Assembly: GCA_003991915.1 (NCBI GenBank)
Contig: RQTK01000135.1
Coordinates: 297,447-361,446 of the forward strand
Direction of reading: 5' to 3'
Length of the DNA stretch: 64,000 bases
Origin: Elysia chlorotica
Taxonomy: Eukaryota > Mollusca > Gastropoda > Plakobranchidae
The notes beneath the pieces were generated by a model. That model was given only the letters and a program-made list of their open reading frames with translations, was not told where the DNA came from and did no database searches. Of this stretch, positions 23,920-36,174 are shown piece after piece. Position 1 is the first letter of the stretch. Each line of letters opens with the position of its first letter. A program made the translations under genes and the position numbers.

Positions 23920-24015
23920 AGTTACCTCTCTTTCCTCCTCATGTGCTGCTGAGAGAGTTACCTTTCTTTCCTCCTGATATGATGCTGAGAGAGTTACCTC
24001 TCTTACCTCTCTTTC
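23920..24015. repeat. Short tandem repeat, about 38-bp unit, three copies
   Basis: GAGAGAGTTACCTCTCTTTC followed by CTCCT.ATGTG/ATGCTGCT recurs three times with small differences. Confidence 0.75.
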
Positions 24016-24204
24016 TGGAGGTCAGCCCCCATCACCGAAGCTGGCATATCAAAACTAAAATATTCCCTAACGATTAGGCTATCATTGATTGGTCTCGATT
24101 TTTACCACGAGCACGCGGATTCCAATAAGTTCTTATTACCGATTGTCAAAATTCTATTTCAATGGGAGCTTTACACGGCTCAGATGACGAATAAAAACAA
24201 AGGG

Positions 24205-24400
24205 GAGTCGTGGGGTGTATCAGTAGGTAGGACGTAACTTCTCCTTATCAGAGGTCCCTGGTTCAATCTTCTTGTCAGACGACCTTGCCTCTTACTGGGT
24301 GAATTTGTGTAAGTAAAATATGACCGACCGACCAAATTCTGGTTGTTCATTTTAGGATCCGGTCGCTCTGTACGTCATTTCTTGAGACCTACTAGTGGTC
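24205..24400 (+). mobile_element. SINE head fragment
   Basis: Shows GAGGTCCCTGGTTCAATCTT (box B-like), CTTACTGGGTGAATTTGTGT and AAAATATGACCGACCGACC. The body after that is lost. Confidence 0.5.
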
Positions 24401-25109
24401 CTGTTTGCATTAGAACCCGACACTTAGGTCTCATGGATGAGTTACCTTAATTGTAATTTACTTGAAACAGTGATATTGTTACTGATAAAAGTTCTTCTCT
24501 GATAGGCAAAAAAATCACTTAGGCTGTTTTTTCCCATGTTTTACATACATAATTGTTTGGAAACAGGCGGTGCTGACTTTGTAGTATGAAAATTACGTAT
24601 TTGAATTATGTATTTGTTTGTTGTTGTTTTTTAAAGAGAGATAATAATAATAATAATTCTTAGGTCATGCTAAAGTTACCTTGTGGTAACCCACAATGCT
24701 GCGTTTTATTTTCGAAAAAAATCGTAAAAAAAATTCGTTATGCTGACTTCTTGTTATCATTAATCTAGTGATTTTGATTGAGGCAAGACAAAGTACAGTG
24801 TTTAACTCAAATGAAACATTTGGACAATTTTGGTCACTATAATTATTGTTCGATTTTTACAACAAATTGGTTATTTTTTTAATGTAAAGATCTTAGTCGT
24901 ATTTTTCCAAAACTTGATTGTATTTGGCAGGTTTATTAAGTTCTGCGGCTTTGGCTATACATGATACAGTTTTTTTTAGGGTTTCAATCTTGTGTTTGTT
25001 CACCAAGTAAATTTTCTAAGATATGGCAAGATGCGGAACGGTGGTGGATTATTAATGGTATTTTTTGTGTGAATATTCAAGTGAACAAAATTATTAAAAG
25101 CTGAAGGGG

Positions 25110-25560
25110 GTAGTTATTAGAGGGAGGGGGGGAGGGGAGAGGAAAGAGAAAGTGGAGAAGAGGGAGAGTGGAGAAGAGGGAGAGTGGAGAAGAGGGAGAG
25201 TGGAGAAGAAGGAGAGTGGAGAAGAGGGAGAGTGGAGAAGAGGGAGAGTGGAGAAGAGGGAGAGTGGAGAAGAGGGAGAGTGGAGAAGAGGGAGAGTGGA
25301 GAAAGTGAACAAAATTATTAAAAGCTGTTTTTGGGTAGTTATGAGGGGGGGGGGAGTGAAGAGGAGAGGTATGGGGGTAGTTATCAGAGGTAAGAGTACG
25401 GAGAGAGGGTAGCTATTAGAGTGGGAAGGGAAGAAGGAAGGGGGAAAGGGAGGCATTAGCTATTAGAGCTAAGGGTGAGAGGTAGGGGTAGCTATTAGAG
25501 GGGGAGGTCAGAGGGGGTGGGGGTAGTTATGAGAGGGGATGATAGGGAGGGTGGTCTTTT
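25110..25560 (+). repeat. Polypurine tract with a 16-bp minisatellite
   Basis: At about 25150-25305, GGAGAGTGGAGAAGAG is repeated about ten times. It is embedded in roughly 450 bp where the plus strand is nearly all purine, with several G runs. The block at 25303-25345 (GTGAACAAAATTATTAAAAG) repeats 25080-25102, so the array was inserted into or duplicated with its flank. Confidence 0.9.
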
Positions 25561-26302
25561 TAGATGGATGGAGAGGGAGTGTTGCTGTTCTTGTGGTTCC
25601 CAACGTGTTGGCGTTCAGCCATGCTCACCTAGAGCTAGCCAGTCATGGTTCAGACAAGCTCTCTGTGTTGCAGCTTGCAGACCCACTAGTGCACGCTCTT
25701 TCTTTTCCCGTAGTAAATTAATGCTGCACCTAAAAACCCAGAAACTAGTCATCCATAGGAAAAAAATGCACTGGTATTCGCTGGTAACATCTACCTGTTT
25801 TGCTCTGGCAAAGGAATTACTTGATAATGACTGAATTCGCATAAATTTCCTGAAATAAGTAGTTTCTGGGTCTGACTACATTCTATGCACAGTAAAATAC
25901 ATTTGTTTTCCGTCCTTTTGTACTCTAATTTATCATATAATGATGAAATAGAGGGAAATTCAACAGATGGTGTATGAGAGTTTATTTCTAGTATTCTTCT
26001 CTTTGGAAGTGTCGTTCGACTATTTTTAATAATGATTTTTATATTCAGAAAATTGCATTATAACATCTCAGCTTATTGTCTTCATTTCTTTCCTATGTGT
26101 TGTGTTGGAAAAATATTTAAAAGCTGCTGGTTGGAATAGCTGTAGATATTTCATCAGTTTTAGTTTTCAATGAAGAAACATTAAGTAGTGATTACACGTG
26201 GAAGACTGAAAATACACTTTCCCTTTGAACTTATCGATAACAGTAACATTTCGGAGCTTTTCAGTTAAACCCTTTAACACTTGGCAAGACAAAAATTTTC
26301 AG

Positions 26303-26308
26303 TTTATT
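26303..26308 (-). terminator. Polyadenylation signal touching the stop codon
   Basis: The minus strand reads TCTTGAATAAACTG: the AATAAA begins at the last base of the TGA. The same arrangement occurs in the paralogous exon at 33795. The mRNA would have a very short 3' UTR. Confidence 0.5.
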
Positions 26309-26665
26309 CAAGACACTGCCAGGTCGTCTCTGCTGACAGTCGGAGGAGGAGTCAGTTTGATGGTACAAATAGCGCTTTGAGCTCCCCAGAAAAGACCCCC
26401 ATGGTCTGGACACTTGCAAACGGCCCCACTGGCTGTGGTGTAGGTCTCACCCTCTGTGATCACCGTGCCATCTGGTGCGCGGCAGTTTCCACCTACAGTA
26501 GATAAAAAAAATAATGAGGTGCCACAAAAGGAGCAGTTGGGTGATACAAGTTCATAATAATTATAAACTGAGTGCCGAAAAGGGTGTACAATGTTCCCGT
26601 ATAGGATGCCCCAGAATTTAATTAGCACCCAATGAGCCATGTCACAATGAGGGGAAGAGGAGGAA

Positions 26666-26670
<5 letters not shown>

Positions 26671-26704
<34 letters not shown>

Positions 26705-26720
26705 AGAGAGAGAGAGAGAT
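26671..26720. repeat. (GA)n microsatellite
   Basis: A GA run with one ATT interruption, in the second intron of the VWC-like gene. Confidence 0.9.
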
Positions 26721-26779
26721 CTCACTAAATTGGCATTCGATACCAGAGAATTGATACCTTTTGAAGCTAACGAACGTAC

Positions 26780-26940
26780 ACATTAAAGTTCACGAATTTC
26801 GTTCTCTTCTGGTTGTGTCGGTGTAGGTAAAATGTGACTGGTTAAGACATGCATCTTAGAAATCTCTGTGTGTGGCGTAAAATTTGTCAGACGTTAGTCT
26901 TGAGACCCGTGGTTGTTTAAGATAACTCTTGAGAACCTGG
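26780..26940 (+). mobile_element. SINE copy
   Basis: Shows GGTTGTGTCGGTGTAGGTAA, AATGTGACTGGTTAAGACAT, TCTGTGTGTGGCGTAAAATT and GTCAGACGTTAGTCTTGAGA. It lies in intron 2 of the VWC-like gene. Confidence 0.65.
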
Positions 26941-27244
26941 GACGACATAATTTTCTCCTAGAATGAACCATGGTCATTACAGAATGTAATTTATATGCAT
27001 GAGTACATACCGTTAGGGCACACAGGGCAGCATTGGTCTGGTTTGGTCACAGCGTCCACACAGGGGCCGTACCGCGTCAGACGCTACCGTGTGTACACAG
27101 CCGGACTGTGCAGGCAGTGACAGAACTCGCATGGGCTGGGGTTGAACTGCTCGCCCGGCTGAAAAGAAATAAAAATAATGAATATTCAATAAAGAAAACT
27201 TGTAAGATAGTTGATTACAAAGCGACGTGTGGTTGTTAGTAATT

Positions 27245-27600
27245 AACGTCAGAAACTAGGTTGTATCGCGGGCGGGATTCTAGAAGCGGATATCCGTGTC
27301 TTCATCGGTCACATTTTGCTGACAGCGACCTAACCCGTAGGGAAAAACGCGGAAGAACCTGAACCTCTTGTATCGGTAGACGGCGATCTAGCCCCAGTGT
27401 TTGTTAACTGGTCAACGAAAGAAACTGTTGTCTCGTGAACGAGTTCAAAGATAAAAGTCTGACAAAATTACGTCCTATCGCACAGAGCACGGGCAGAATA
27501 CCGGGACTTCTGTCTGAGCCAACCCAATAAAGAGTGAAAAAGGTAAGCTAATCGAGATTTGAACACAGACTTTCCGGTTTATTCTTCGCGCGCTTTCTAG
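27245..27600 (-). mobile_element. SINE-related copy, inverted
   Basis: Read on the minus strand it has the CCCTACGGGTTAGGTCGCTG and CAGCAAAATGTGACCGATG motifs of the family. It resembles the copy at 30485-30780 more closely than the other family members (shared TTGTATCGCGG and CGTGAACG segments). It lies in intron 1 of the VWC-like gene. Confidence 0.55.
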
Positions 27601-28778
27601 CCTATATTACAGTTACATTTAGTGGTGAGGGGTGGCTCAGTTGTTGTGCGCATAACTTTTTATTTGAGGCTCAAGACATGGAGGAGCGTGGAAATGAAAA
27701 AGTACTCGTACTTTCCAAAGATAAAGTCATAAGGACACAAAAACACATTATACTCTAACAAGATTTTAATGCGGTACAGCTGGAAAGAATTGTGCTTTAA
27801 CACAGAATGAAAAAAAAAACAAAGTATAAAATGCAGCATAAGAACTGTATTTTTCTCTCAATAAAATGATTAAGAAACACCTTGGAATGTATGACATTGT
27901 GCAGACTAGATTTACTTTTAAAAATTGTGTTGCTTAATCTATCGATTTTTTCAACGTGCATTATCAGCAACTAGGCTGTATTGCGGCACATCCATAGACC
28001 AACGTTTACCAATTTAACTTAACAGAGCAGGTTTACCTAGAAACTGACACGGTCTCAAATAGTTGTTAGCAAGCAGCTAGAGATGGGGGTTCCAACCTAA
28101 AACCTCCTGCTTTGAAGCCGCCTGCTCTACCGTTCAGCTAACTCATCCCCCGATTCACTTCATTACGCTTATTTTGAGGAATGAATAAAAATATACGTGT
28201 TATCGTTACCCTATAATAGACACCATTGTAGAGACAGCCCTTTGGTACTGTAGTGGGTGGCGGTGTTGTCGTCGGCTGGATAGTTAACCCGAGCACAGAA
28301 GTCAACCCAAATACCAGGATACACAGCACAGAATTCATTTTCAACGCTTGATGGTGACTTATTTTCTGAGGAAGACATAAACTGAGTTGAGTTGAGAGAA
28401 TATTAGGTTTATTCGTGATGCGAATGGCTTGGTAATTTATTCAAATTTAAAGAGAGTTGACCTATTCAAGTCACTAAATATTGAGTTCATTTCTTTTTGT
28501 AGCTACTATATTCAGTTTATTGTAATGTTGATTTAACTAGACTCAGAATTCAACACAATACACAGATAAAGAGAGTATGACTTGAGCTAAAAAGAATCAG
28601 AACTAGGAAAAGAAAGCAAACAACAAAAACAACAACAGGTAAAGTACAAATACAAGGGATAAGCTCGCCGCACCTCGCCTTTGCCGTGAGTCAAGACTTT
28701 AGAAAGATTCTGTGCTGATTTGAGATAAAGGGGCAAGAAAAAAAATCCAACCACGCCGGGAATCGAACCCAGCTTTTT

Positions 28779-29640
28779 TCAAAATGGTGGCCCAAAGTCT
28801 CAGCACTTAGATTCGTGTCATTTAATGTTTTTTAGGCGATCATATAATTATTTCACAAGATTCAAAACAGCATAATTTTATTATTATAATATTTTGCGCT
28901 TTTTTCTTTCATTTTTTTTATAAAGATTTCATATTTTATAGAACTTAAGTCTTGTTTTGTTCTTTTATGAAATTATAAGTCAATCTTAATAGGGCCTACA
29001 ATCTGGCTCAAAGCATTATCTTCAGTAGCATTACTTACCTAGTCCGCTTTTTACTACACAAAATTTACGAAAATTGTAATACTTTAGTAACCCAAACTGA
29101 CCTCTTTGATCCCAGCGCGGATGACAAGATGGAGCAAGACAACTTTGCGGATGTGGAGCCTTTCAAGAATCAGCGGGCATTATGTCACTGTATGAATAGC
29201 TCTCATCCTGTAGACCTTCAAGAAACACACGTGTGCTTAGGTGACGCACAATCAGTGTAGATTTAAATTGCACTATCGAACAGAACTTGGTTAAGTCATC
29301 CGTTATCACAAAATTAAGTCCGGCATCGAGGACAAGAAAAGAGTCCGTGGGCCGATAGCATCCACTGCGTTCACATGAATCATTTTGTTTTGTTTTGTTT
29401 TGTTTTTGTCGTAAAATATAATAATATAAATGTATGCGGCTCGTTTGGTAGCTGTTCATAAAGTTTAAGCAGTAATTCAATCACAATAGTTAGTTGTTAT
29501 TCTAAATTGAATGTTAAATAGGTTTATGCCACAAAAATACTTTAAAAAGAAAGGAAAAAAGGGGGAAAAAATAATCGTTGAAAACAAACACCCCACGGAA
29601 GTTTAGCGGTACGGTTTTAAAAAGCAAGCGTCGAATTATT
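28779..29640 (+). repeat. Dispersed repeat block, copy A, with a conserved small ORF
   Basis: First of three copies (others about 29976-30430 and 31744-32600). All contain GCATTACTTACCTAGTCCGC, a short open frame (about 29036-29260 here), and then AACAGAACTTGGTTAAGTCA. The frame encodes LVRFLLHKIYENCNTLVTQ, MEQDNFADVEPFKNQRALCH and ends VCLGDAQSV before TAG. I do not recognise the protein. It could be a terminal exon or part of a transposon. Confidence 0.75.
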
Positions 29641-29691
29641 GAGGTTTTATTAGTTACTTTTATAGGATGATGGAAAGAAAGATATTTTAAA

Positions 29692-29718
29692 TAGATTGAT
29701 ATAGACAGATAGATAGAG

Positions 29719-29787
<69 letters not shown>

Positions 29788-29895
29788 AAGAGATTATTGT
29801 ATTGTCCTACCTTGCGATTACGGCCATTTCTTGCGACACATGTGTTTCGAGCGGTTTCATCAATTGCTCTCTTCGGGCGTCTGGTGTATAGATAT

Positions 29896-29963
<68 letters not shown>
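29692..29963. repeat. Two (GATA)n arrays around a conserved 98-bp module
   Basis: GATA runs at about 29706-29777 and 29894-29963 flank a unique 98-bp module at 29796-29893. The module contains GCGACACATGTGTTTCGAGC and CTCTCTTCGGGCGTCTGG. The identical arrangement recurs at 32640-32977. Confidence 0.9.
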
Positions 29964-29975
<12 letters not shown>

Positions 29976-29976
<1 letters not shown>

Positions 29977-30430
29977 AGATTTCATATTTTATAGAACTTA
30001 AGTCTTGTTTTGTTCTTTTATGAAATTATAAGTCAATCTTAATAGGGCCTACAATCTGGCTCAAAGCATTATCTTCAGTAGCATTACTTACCTAGTCCGC
30101 TTTTTACTACACAAAATTTACGAAAATTGTAATACTTCAGTAACCCAAACTGACCTCTTTGATTCCAGGGCGGATGACAAGATGGAGCAAGACAACTTTG
30201 CGGATGTGGAGCCTTTCAAGAATCAGCGAGCATTATGTCACTGCATGAATAGCTCTCATCTTGTAGACCTTCACGAAACACACGTGTGCTTAGGCGGCGC
30301 ACAATCAGTGTAGATTTAAATTGCACTATCGAACAGAACTTGGTTAAGTCATCCGTTATCACAAAATTAAGTCCGGCATCGTGGACAAGAAAAGAGTCCG
30401 TGGCCCAATAGCATACACTGCGGCACTCCT
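29976..30430 (+). repeat. Dispersed repeat block, copy B (truncated)
   Basis: Starts abruptly at the end of a GATA/GACA run and matches copies A and C from AGATTTCATATTTTATAGAA onward. Its small ORF differs by only a few residues (FDSRADDK, VCLGGAQSV). The right end diverges after the CCGGCATCG.GGACAAGAA segment. Confidence 0.75.
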
Positions 30431-30484
30431 TCGACATGAATCGTTTTGTTTTGTTTTTCGTTTCGTTCCTTGGTTCCTTAGTGT

Positions 30485-30780
30485 GAAGTTTAACGCCCGA
30501 AGTTATGTTGTATCGCGGACGAGACTCCATAATGGGGAACCCTTGGCTTTGCTGGTCACATTATACTGACACCGGCCTGGCAAGTAGGGAAAACGCGAAA
30601 GAATCCAAACTTCTCTCTTCCGAAGCCGACACTTTAACCCCAGCATTGGTAAGCTGGTTTCTCACCTTAACAATTAATACAAATGTAAGAAATGATGCCA
30701 TGTCGTGAACGGGTTTCAAAATATTATGCTGCATAGAGTATGTGCAGAAAACCAGGACCTCTGTCTCAGCCGTTCCAACC
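30485..30780 (-). mobile_element. SINE-related copy, inverted
   Basis: Minus-strand reading gives CCCTACTTGCCAGGCCGGTG, TCAGTATAATGTGACCAGC and AACATAACTTCGGGCGTTAA. Related to the copy at 27245-27600. Confidence 0.55.
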
Positions 30781-30899
30781 AGAAGTGCGAAAAAAGCCCG
30801 ATTGGCATTCGAATACAGACCTTGCGGTCTAATTTCGTCCGCTTTTAGCTTACATTATAGTTTCGCGTAGTGGTGAGAGAGTGCTGAGTCGTTAAAGCT

Positions 30900-31215
30900 C
30901 ATAGCTTCTTATCAGAGGCAGCCCTGGGGCAGAACACCGCCTTCCGACACAGGAGGTATATGGTTCGAGTCACTCATAGCTTCTTATCAGAGGCAGCCCT
31001 GGGGCAGAACATCGCCTTCCGACACAGGAAGTATAATATGGTTCGAGTCTGACGATTTCGTCCTCTACTGATTGGGTTGGTGTGTGTTTTAGATATCCGA
31101 ATGAGACACGAGCCATGATATCGTCGCATTGTCTCTGTGTGACAGCACATAAAATCGTCAAACGATAGTATTGGTGCACGTCCACGATAATTTATAGCAT
31201 ATGCAAAGATGGCGG
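30900..31215 (+). mobile_element. SINE copy with a duplicated head
   Basis: The head (CATAGCTTCTTATCAGAGGC to GGTTCGAGTC) occurs twice in tandem, about 30899-30970 and 30974-31049. It is then followed once by the body: CTACTGATTGGGTTGGTGTG, TTGTCTCTGTGTGACAGCAC, and GGCGGACGTTAACGG at the tail. Confidence 0.7.
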
Positions 31216-31289
31216 ACGTTAACGGACAAAAGAAAACATTAATCTTCATTACGCGTTTTCTTAGGAAGGGATATAGGTGTTATCCTTAC

Positions 31290-31424
31290 TTTATAAAAGA
31301 CTCCATTGTAGAGACAGCCCTTTGGTACTGTAGTGGGTGGCGGTGTTGTGTCTCTCGTCGGCTGGATAGTTAACCCGAGCACAGAAGTCAACCCAAATAC
31401 CAGGATACACAGCACAGAATTCAT
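31290..31424 (-). pseudogene. Orphan first exon of a VWC-like paralog
   Basis: Encodes the same signal peptide and linker as the gene at 28338, ending GCLYNGVFYK before a GTAAGG donor, phase 0. The linker has two extra residues (RD). No matching exons 2 and 3 are found downstream on the minus strand (lower coordinates) before the next gene copy's own first exon. It appears detached, unless it splices to the exons at 27158 and 26492 as an alternative first exon. Confidence 0.65.
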
Positions 31425-31743
31425 TTTCAACGCTTGAGGGAGACTTATTTTCTGAGGAAGACATAAACTGAGTTGAGTTCATAATATTAGGTTTATTCGT
31501 GATGCAAATGGCTTGGTAATTTATTCGAATGTAAAGAGAGTTGGCTTGCTCATGTCACTAAATATTGAGTTCATTTCTTTTTGTAGCTACTAAATTCAAT
31601 TTATTGTAATGTTGATTTAACTAGACTCAAAATCCAACCCAATGCACAGATAAAGAGAGTTTGACTTGAGCTAAAAAGAATCAGAATTAGAAAAAGACAA
31701 AACAACATAACAACAGGTAAATGGTCGGGAATCGAACACAGCC

Positions 31744-32600
31744 TTTTCACTATGGTGGCCCAAAGTCTTAGCACTTAGATTCAGGTCATTTATTGTTTTT
31801 TAGCCGATCATATATTTCACAAGATTCAAAAAAGCATAATTTTATTATTATTATAATGTTGTTCGCTTTTTTTTTCTTTTTTTTTAACGATTTCATATTT
31901 TATAGAACTAAAGTCTTTTATGAAACTGTAAGTTTATCTTACAACAATCTGCTGGCTCAAAGCATTATCTTCAGTAGCATTACTTACCTAGTCCGCTTTT
32001 TACTACACAAAATTTACGAAAATTGTAATACTTTAGTAACCCAAACTGACCTCTTTGATCCCAGGGCGGATGTCAAGATGGAGCAAGACAACTTTGCGGA
32101 TGTGGAGCCTTTCAAGAATCAGCGAGCATTATGTCACTGTATGAATAGCTCTCATCTTGTAGACCTTCACGAAACACACGTGTGCTTAGGCGACGTACAA
32201 TCAGTGTAGATTTAAATTGCACTATCGAACAGAACTTGGTTAAGTCATCCGTTATCACAAAATTAAGTCCGGCATCGAGGACAAGAAAAGAGTCCGTGGC
32301 CCGAAAGCATACACTGCGTTCACACGAATCATTTTGTTTTGTTTTGTTTTTGTCGTAAAATATAATATTATGAATGTGTGCGGCTCGTTTGGTAGCTGCT
32401 CATAAAGATTGAGCAGTAATTCAATCACAATAGTTAGTTGCTATTCTAAATTGAATGTAAAATAAGTTAGTGCCACAAAAATACTTTAAAAAGAAAGAAA
32501 AAAAGAAAGGGAAAAAAACAATCGTTGAAAACAAACACCCCACGAAAGTTTAGCGGTAAGGTTTTAAAAAGCAAGCGTCGCCTTATTGAGGTTTTATTAG
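31744..32600 (+). repeat. Dispersed repeat block, copy C
   Basis: Matches copy A over its whole length, offset about 2.96 kb. The small open frame here ends VDLHETHVCLGDVQSV then TAG. Together with the orphan exon 1 it forms a duplicated segment (about 28.2-29.97 kb against 31.28-32.98 kb). Confidence 0.8.
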
Positions 32601-32639
32601 GTACTATTATAGGAAGATTGAAAGAAAGATATTTTAAAT

Positions 32640-32978
<339 letters not shown>

Positions 32979-33794
32979 GAGATGAGGGGGAAAAAGAGAG
33001 AGAGGGAAAATGAGAGACACAGGAAGGAGGAAAGTTGAAATTGTAACTACATAAATGGGCTAGAGTTATTATTAGGCATTTCACAACATCGAGTTAGTAA
33101 GACAATAAGCATACAATGTGTTGCGCAGACATGTCCTGAATTTTAATAGTTTCTTGGTCTGACTATACTCTATACACAGTACAATAATATAATGTCCGCC
33201 CTACTGTAGTCTAAATATTTATACAACAGATGGCTCATGAGAGTTTATTTCTATTATTCATCCCTTTGGAAGTGGCCGCTTGGCTATTTTTATTGTATTA
33301 TAGTGCTGGTATAATCTGCTATTATATATACATGTATATATATATGACAAAGACGCTAGTTTATGTTTGTAAAAAATTAGAACTAATTCCTGATATTCTA
33401 AAGAATGTAATTGTTATGATTTATTGTTCGTAATTTTCATCTATTGTTTGTCAGTATCTTATTTTATCAAAAGAATTTTATTTATTTCCGGAATGATTAC
33501 AGCGTTATAATTTCTCAGCAAACAGCCTTCATTTTTTCCTATTTACTGTGTTGAAATACGTATTCCAAAACTGCCAGTTGACCAAATTGTAGGTATTTCA
33601 AAAATTTTAGTACTCTTTAAATTATCATCTCAGTGACAAAATTGCAAGTAGAGACTACTAAAAAGTAGGCAGAAGACTACAAATACATACATTATTATCT
33701 ATACCAAGTCTACACAGAAAAGACTGGGAACGTTTCAGGCTTATAAGGAAAACACTTTAACACTTTAGAAGACATTAAAAAAATTTCAGTTTAT

Positions 33795-33979
33795 TCAAGA
33801 CACTGCCAGATCGTCTCTGCTGACAGTCGGAATAGGAGTCAGATTGATGGAACAAATAGCGCTTTGAGCTCCCCAGAAATGACCCCCATGGGCTGGACAC
33901 TTGCAAACAGCCCCACTGGCTGTGGTATAGGTCTCGCCTTCTTTAATTACCGTGCCGTCTGATGCGCGGCAGTTTCCAC
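33795..33979 (-). pseudogene. Orphan last exon of a VWC-like paralog
   Basis: Encodes GNCRASDGTVIKEGETYTTA, CKCPAHGGHFWG and a tail ending DDLAVS, with TGA at 33795. It is a close paralog of exon 3 at 26308-26492, with intact acceptor and frame. Sequence beyond its stop (33150-33790) is paralogous to 25857-26307. No upstream exons 1 or 2 are seen between 33980 and 36600. It lies upstream of the orphan exon 1, so the two cannot form one gene in this order. Confidence 0.65.
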
Positions 33980-34439
33980 CTACGGCAGATAGAAAAATGC
34001 CAGTAGTTGTCACAGATCGAACAGTTCGATAAGACAAGTTTATAATATAAAGATATGAAAGCTCAAATGGGTTAAAAGTTTTCCAATGTGCTAAACTAAC
34101 ATTTTGCTTTTTTTGTCGTACACGATAAACAACAAATCAGTTGCTATAAAAGGTTCCTCTAGCATTAAGTTTAATGTGTGAGTCTTGGTGTTGTCGTAAG
34201 AACACCAAAAATTTATTTTACAACACTATTATTGGGATAGAATGGAGGGGGTGATGGGGTGGTAAAAATCGTTGTCAGTATAATGCGCCCTGCTGAGACA
34301 AAAGTTCCCGCGCTGCTTTTGTAAAGCACTGGTAAAATAATCTGTCAAACATTATCTTTGGGACCTGTACCGTGTATGATCAGTCTTGGTTACCTGGGAG
34401 ACTTTAAACTAATACGGATTTTTTCACACGTCATAATTT

Positions 34440-34509
34440 TATAAACATTATAATAATATTAATAATAGTAATAATAATAAAATAATAATAATAATAATAA
34501 TAATAATAA
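34440..34509. repeat. (ATA)n microsatellite
   Basis: An interrupted AAT trinucleotide run. Confidence 0.85.
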
Positions 34510-34962
34510 AGTCTACGGAGACACAATTTAGTTTATAAGGATACATCATTATTAATTTTTTATGCGCCTACCTAGATACAACCTTCGCCGAACTCTTTAG
34601 TACTAAAGATAGAAAAACAAAACGAAACAATAATACAGTATTTGGCCATAAAACTAAGATGTTTCGAAAGTGACATTTACCCTGAGCATGAGAGGCATTT
34701 AAGTTTTGAATGAAAATAAGTATGTAAGGATATGGATATCATGTGTTTGGCACTTATTTTTAACTCTTTTTGTGGTACACTTTATTGCAAAAATGGACAA
34801 TGGCCTCCGTATAAGAATCTTCAAAAAATGTTCCACAAAAACACTGGAGCCCTCTTGTTTCAGGATCTATCTAGTCTTTCTAGATCTATATACGCACTAG
34901 AGTCTAGACTATCTATAAATTTGATAGATCCATATCTAATTTATAATGTAGGAGTAAAATGC

Positions 34963-35043
34963 ACAAACAAGACATAGCTTACGCCTCGTCTTAATATAAG
35001 TATTAGAAGGCTTAAGACGAGACTTAAGCTACGTCATGTTTGT
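34963..35043. repeat. Imperfect palindrome, possible MITE
   Basis: Two 32-bp arms (34963-34994 and 35012-35043) are inverted copies with about 28 of 32 matches. Shared words are ACAAACA, TAGCTTA and CTCGTCTTAA. The loop is about 17 bp. A target-site duplication is not evident. Confidence 0.75.
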
Positions 35044-36174
35044 CCATTCTAAACCTAGAGTCTAAATAAATAGATTATATTTATACTGTGTGTTGTTTTT
35101 GTTTGTTTTTTGTTCTTTTTTTACCATATAGATTATAGATTAGATCTTTGAAATAGATCTAGACCTACAGGTTTTTGTCGAAATTTTGCTGTTTGCACTA
35201 CATATGTGTTTGGCCAAATTTTGCTATACATGCTAGATCTGGATCTAACCTATATTGGAGTGTTTTTGTTCAAATCAAATAATTTTGTCTTGCCATCAAA
35301 TGAAAGCTCTCTCCTAATGTAATGTTTTGTATGTCTAAAGGAGATAATTTCCTAGTCTATTTTAAGTAGAATTTACGATTAACGACTGCGTTTATAACAG
35401 TTTAAAACTATTTATTTGATAGAAAAACTGGTATATATATGGATCTCTAGTGTGTATATAGCACAATTTACAATTTGGACAAAAACACTCTCCCTAGATA
35501 TCTATCTATAGGGTGTATAATCGCAGCCATTTTTCCTCTTTTTAGTTTGCTGTTTGCATGTCAAAGAAGCAAGTTTCACGACTGAAAACATTTTCACCAT
35601 TTCTTAAGTTCTCTCGGCTTACCCTCAAAGCTGACAGAAACCGACTTGATAGACATCTCACAGAGATCATAGCTCTAAAGACCACTCTAGATCTACATCT
35701 AAATTCTAGATTAAAGAGAAAAATGTACATGCCATGCAGAATGTAGATCTATATCAAGATTTAGATCTAAAAATCTAGGCAATATGGAGGGAAATTAAAA
35801 ATAAAATGTCATTATTTTTTGCCACTGTCTTGAGATACGTAAGTTCACAGACCGGGAAATAAGAAAACAAAACGATTTTAATTAAATATGTTTTCCAACA
35901 AGGACTGACAAGCATGGGTGTACAGCAATCACTGGTCATGGTATATACCAGAGTCACATCTGACCTCAAATAGGTTATTGCCTGGATGATTTTGTCTCAC
36001 AACTGTCAATGCTCATCCAACATTATGTCAACAACTTGGATTTGTTCTCTAACAATTATTTGGTTTTGAAAAATATTTGCAATTTGAAATGTTTATCTTA
36101 AATTAAGTATGAACTATAATTATATGATTGTTTGCTTTTTATACCTTAATGTCTAGATGTCTTCAAGGTTAAGA

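Larger units (their letters stand above)
22170..26302. other. Intergenic stretch upstream of stum
   Basis: Holds the stum 5' leader or promoter side, a (TC)n tract at 22636-22698, a short 38-bp tandem repeat at 23925-24010, a SINE head at 24205-24400 and a purine-rich minisatellite at 25110-25560. A stretch at 25857-26300 is paralogous to 33150-33790. I see no gene. Confidence 0.6.
26308..28338 (-). pseudogene. Small secreted VWC-like cysteine-rich protein with an in-frame stop
   Basis: Three exons on the minus strand with consistent GT-AG sites and phases: 28210-28338, 27011-27158 and 26308-26492. Exon 1 gives a signal peptide (MNSVLCILVFGLTSVLGLTI), a Thr/Pro linker and GCLYNGVYYR. Exon 2 continues PGEQFNPSPCEFCHC and ends PDQCCPVCPN, a von Willebrand factor type C pattern. 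Exon 3 gives GNCRAPDGTVITEGETYTTA, then CKCPDHGG and a Ser/Asp-rich tail. Without the break the product would be about 153 aa. Exon 2 carries an in-frame TAG at 27084-27086, inside the VWC module, and one expected cysteine of that module is missing nearby. Reading frame downstream of it is otherwise intact. It may be a recent pseudogene or reflect a base error. AATAAA overlaps the stop codon region at 26303-26308. Confidence 0.7.
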
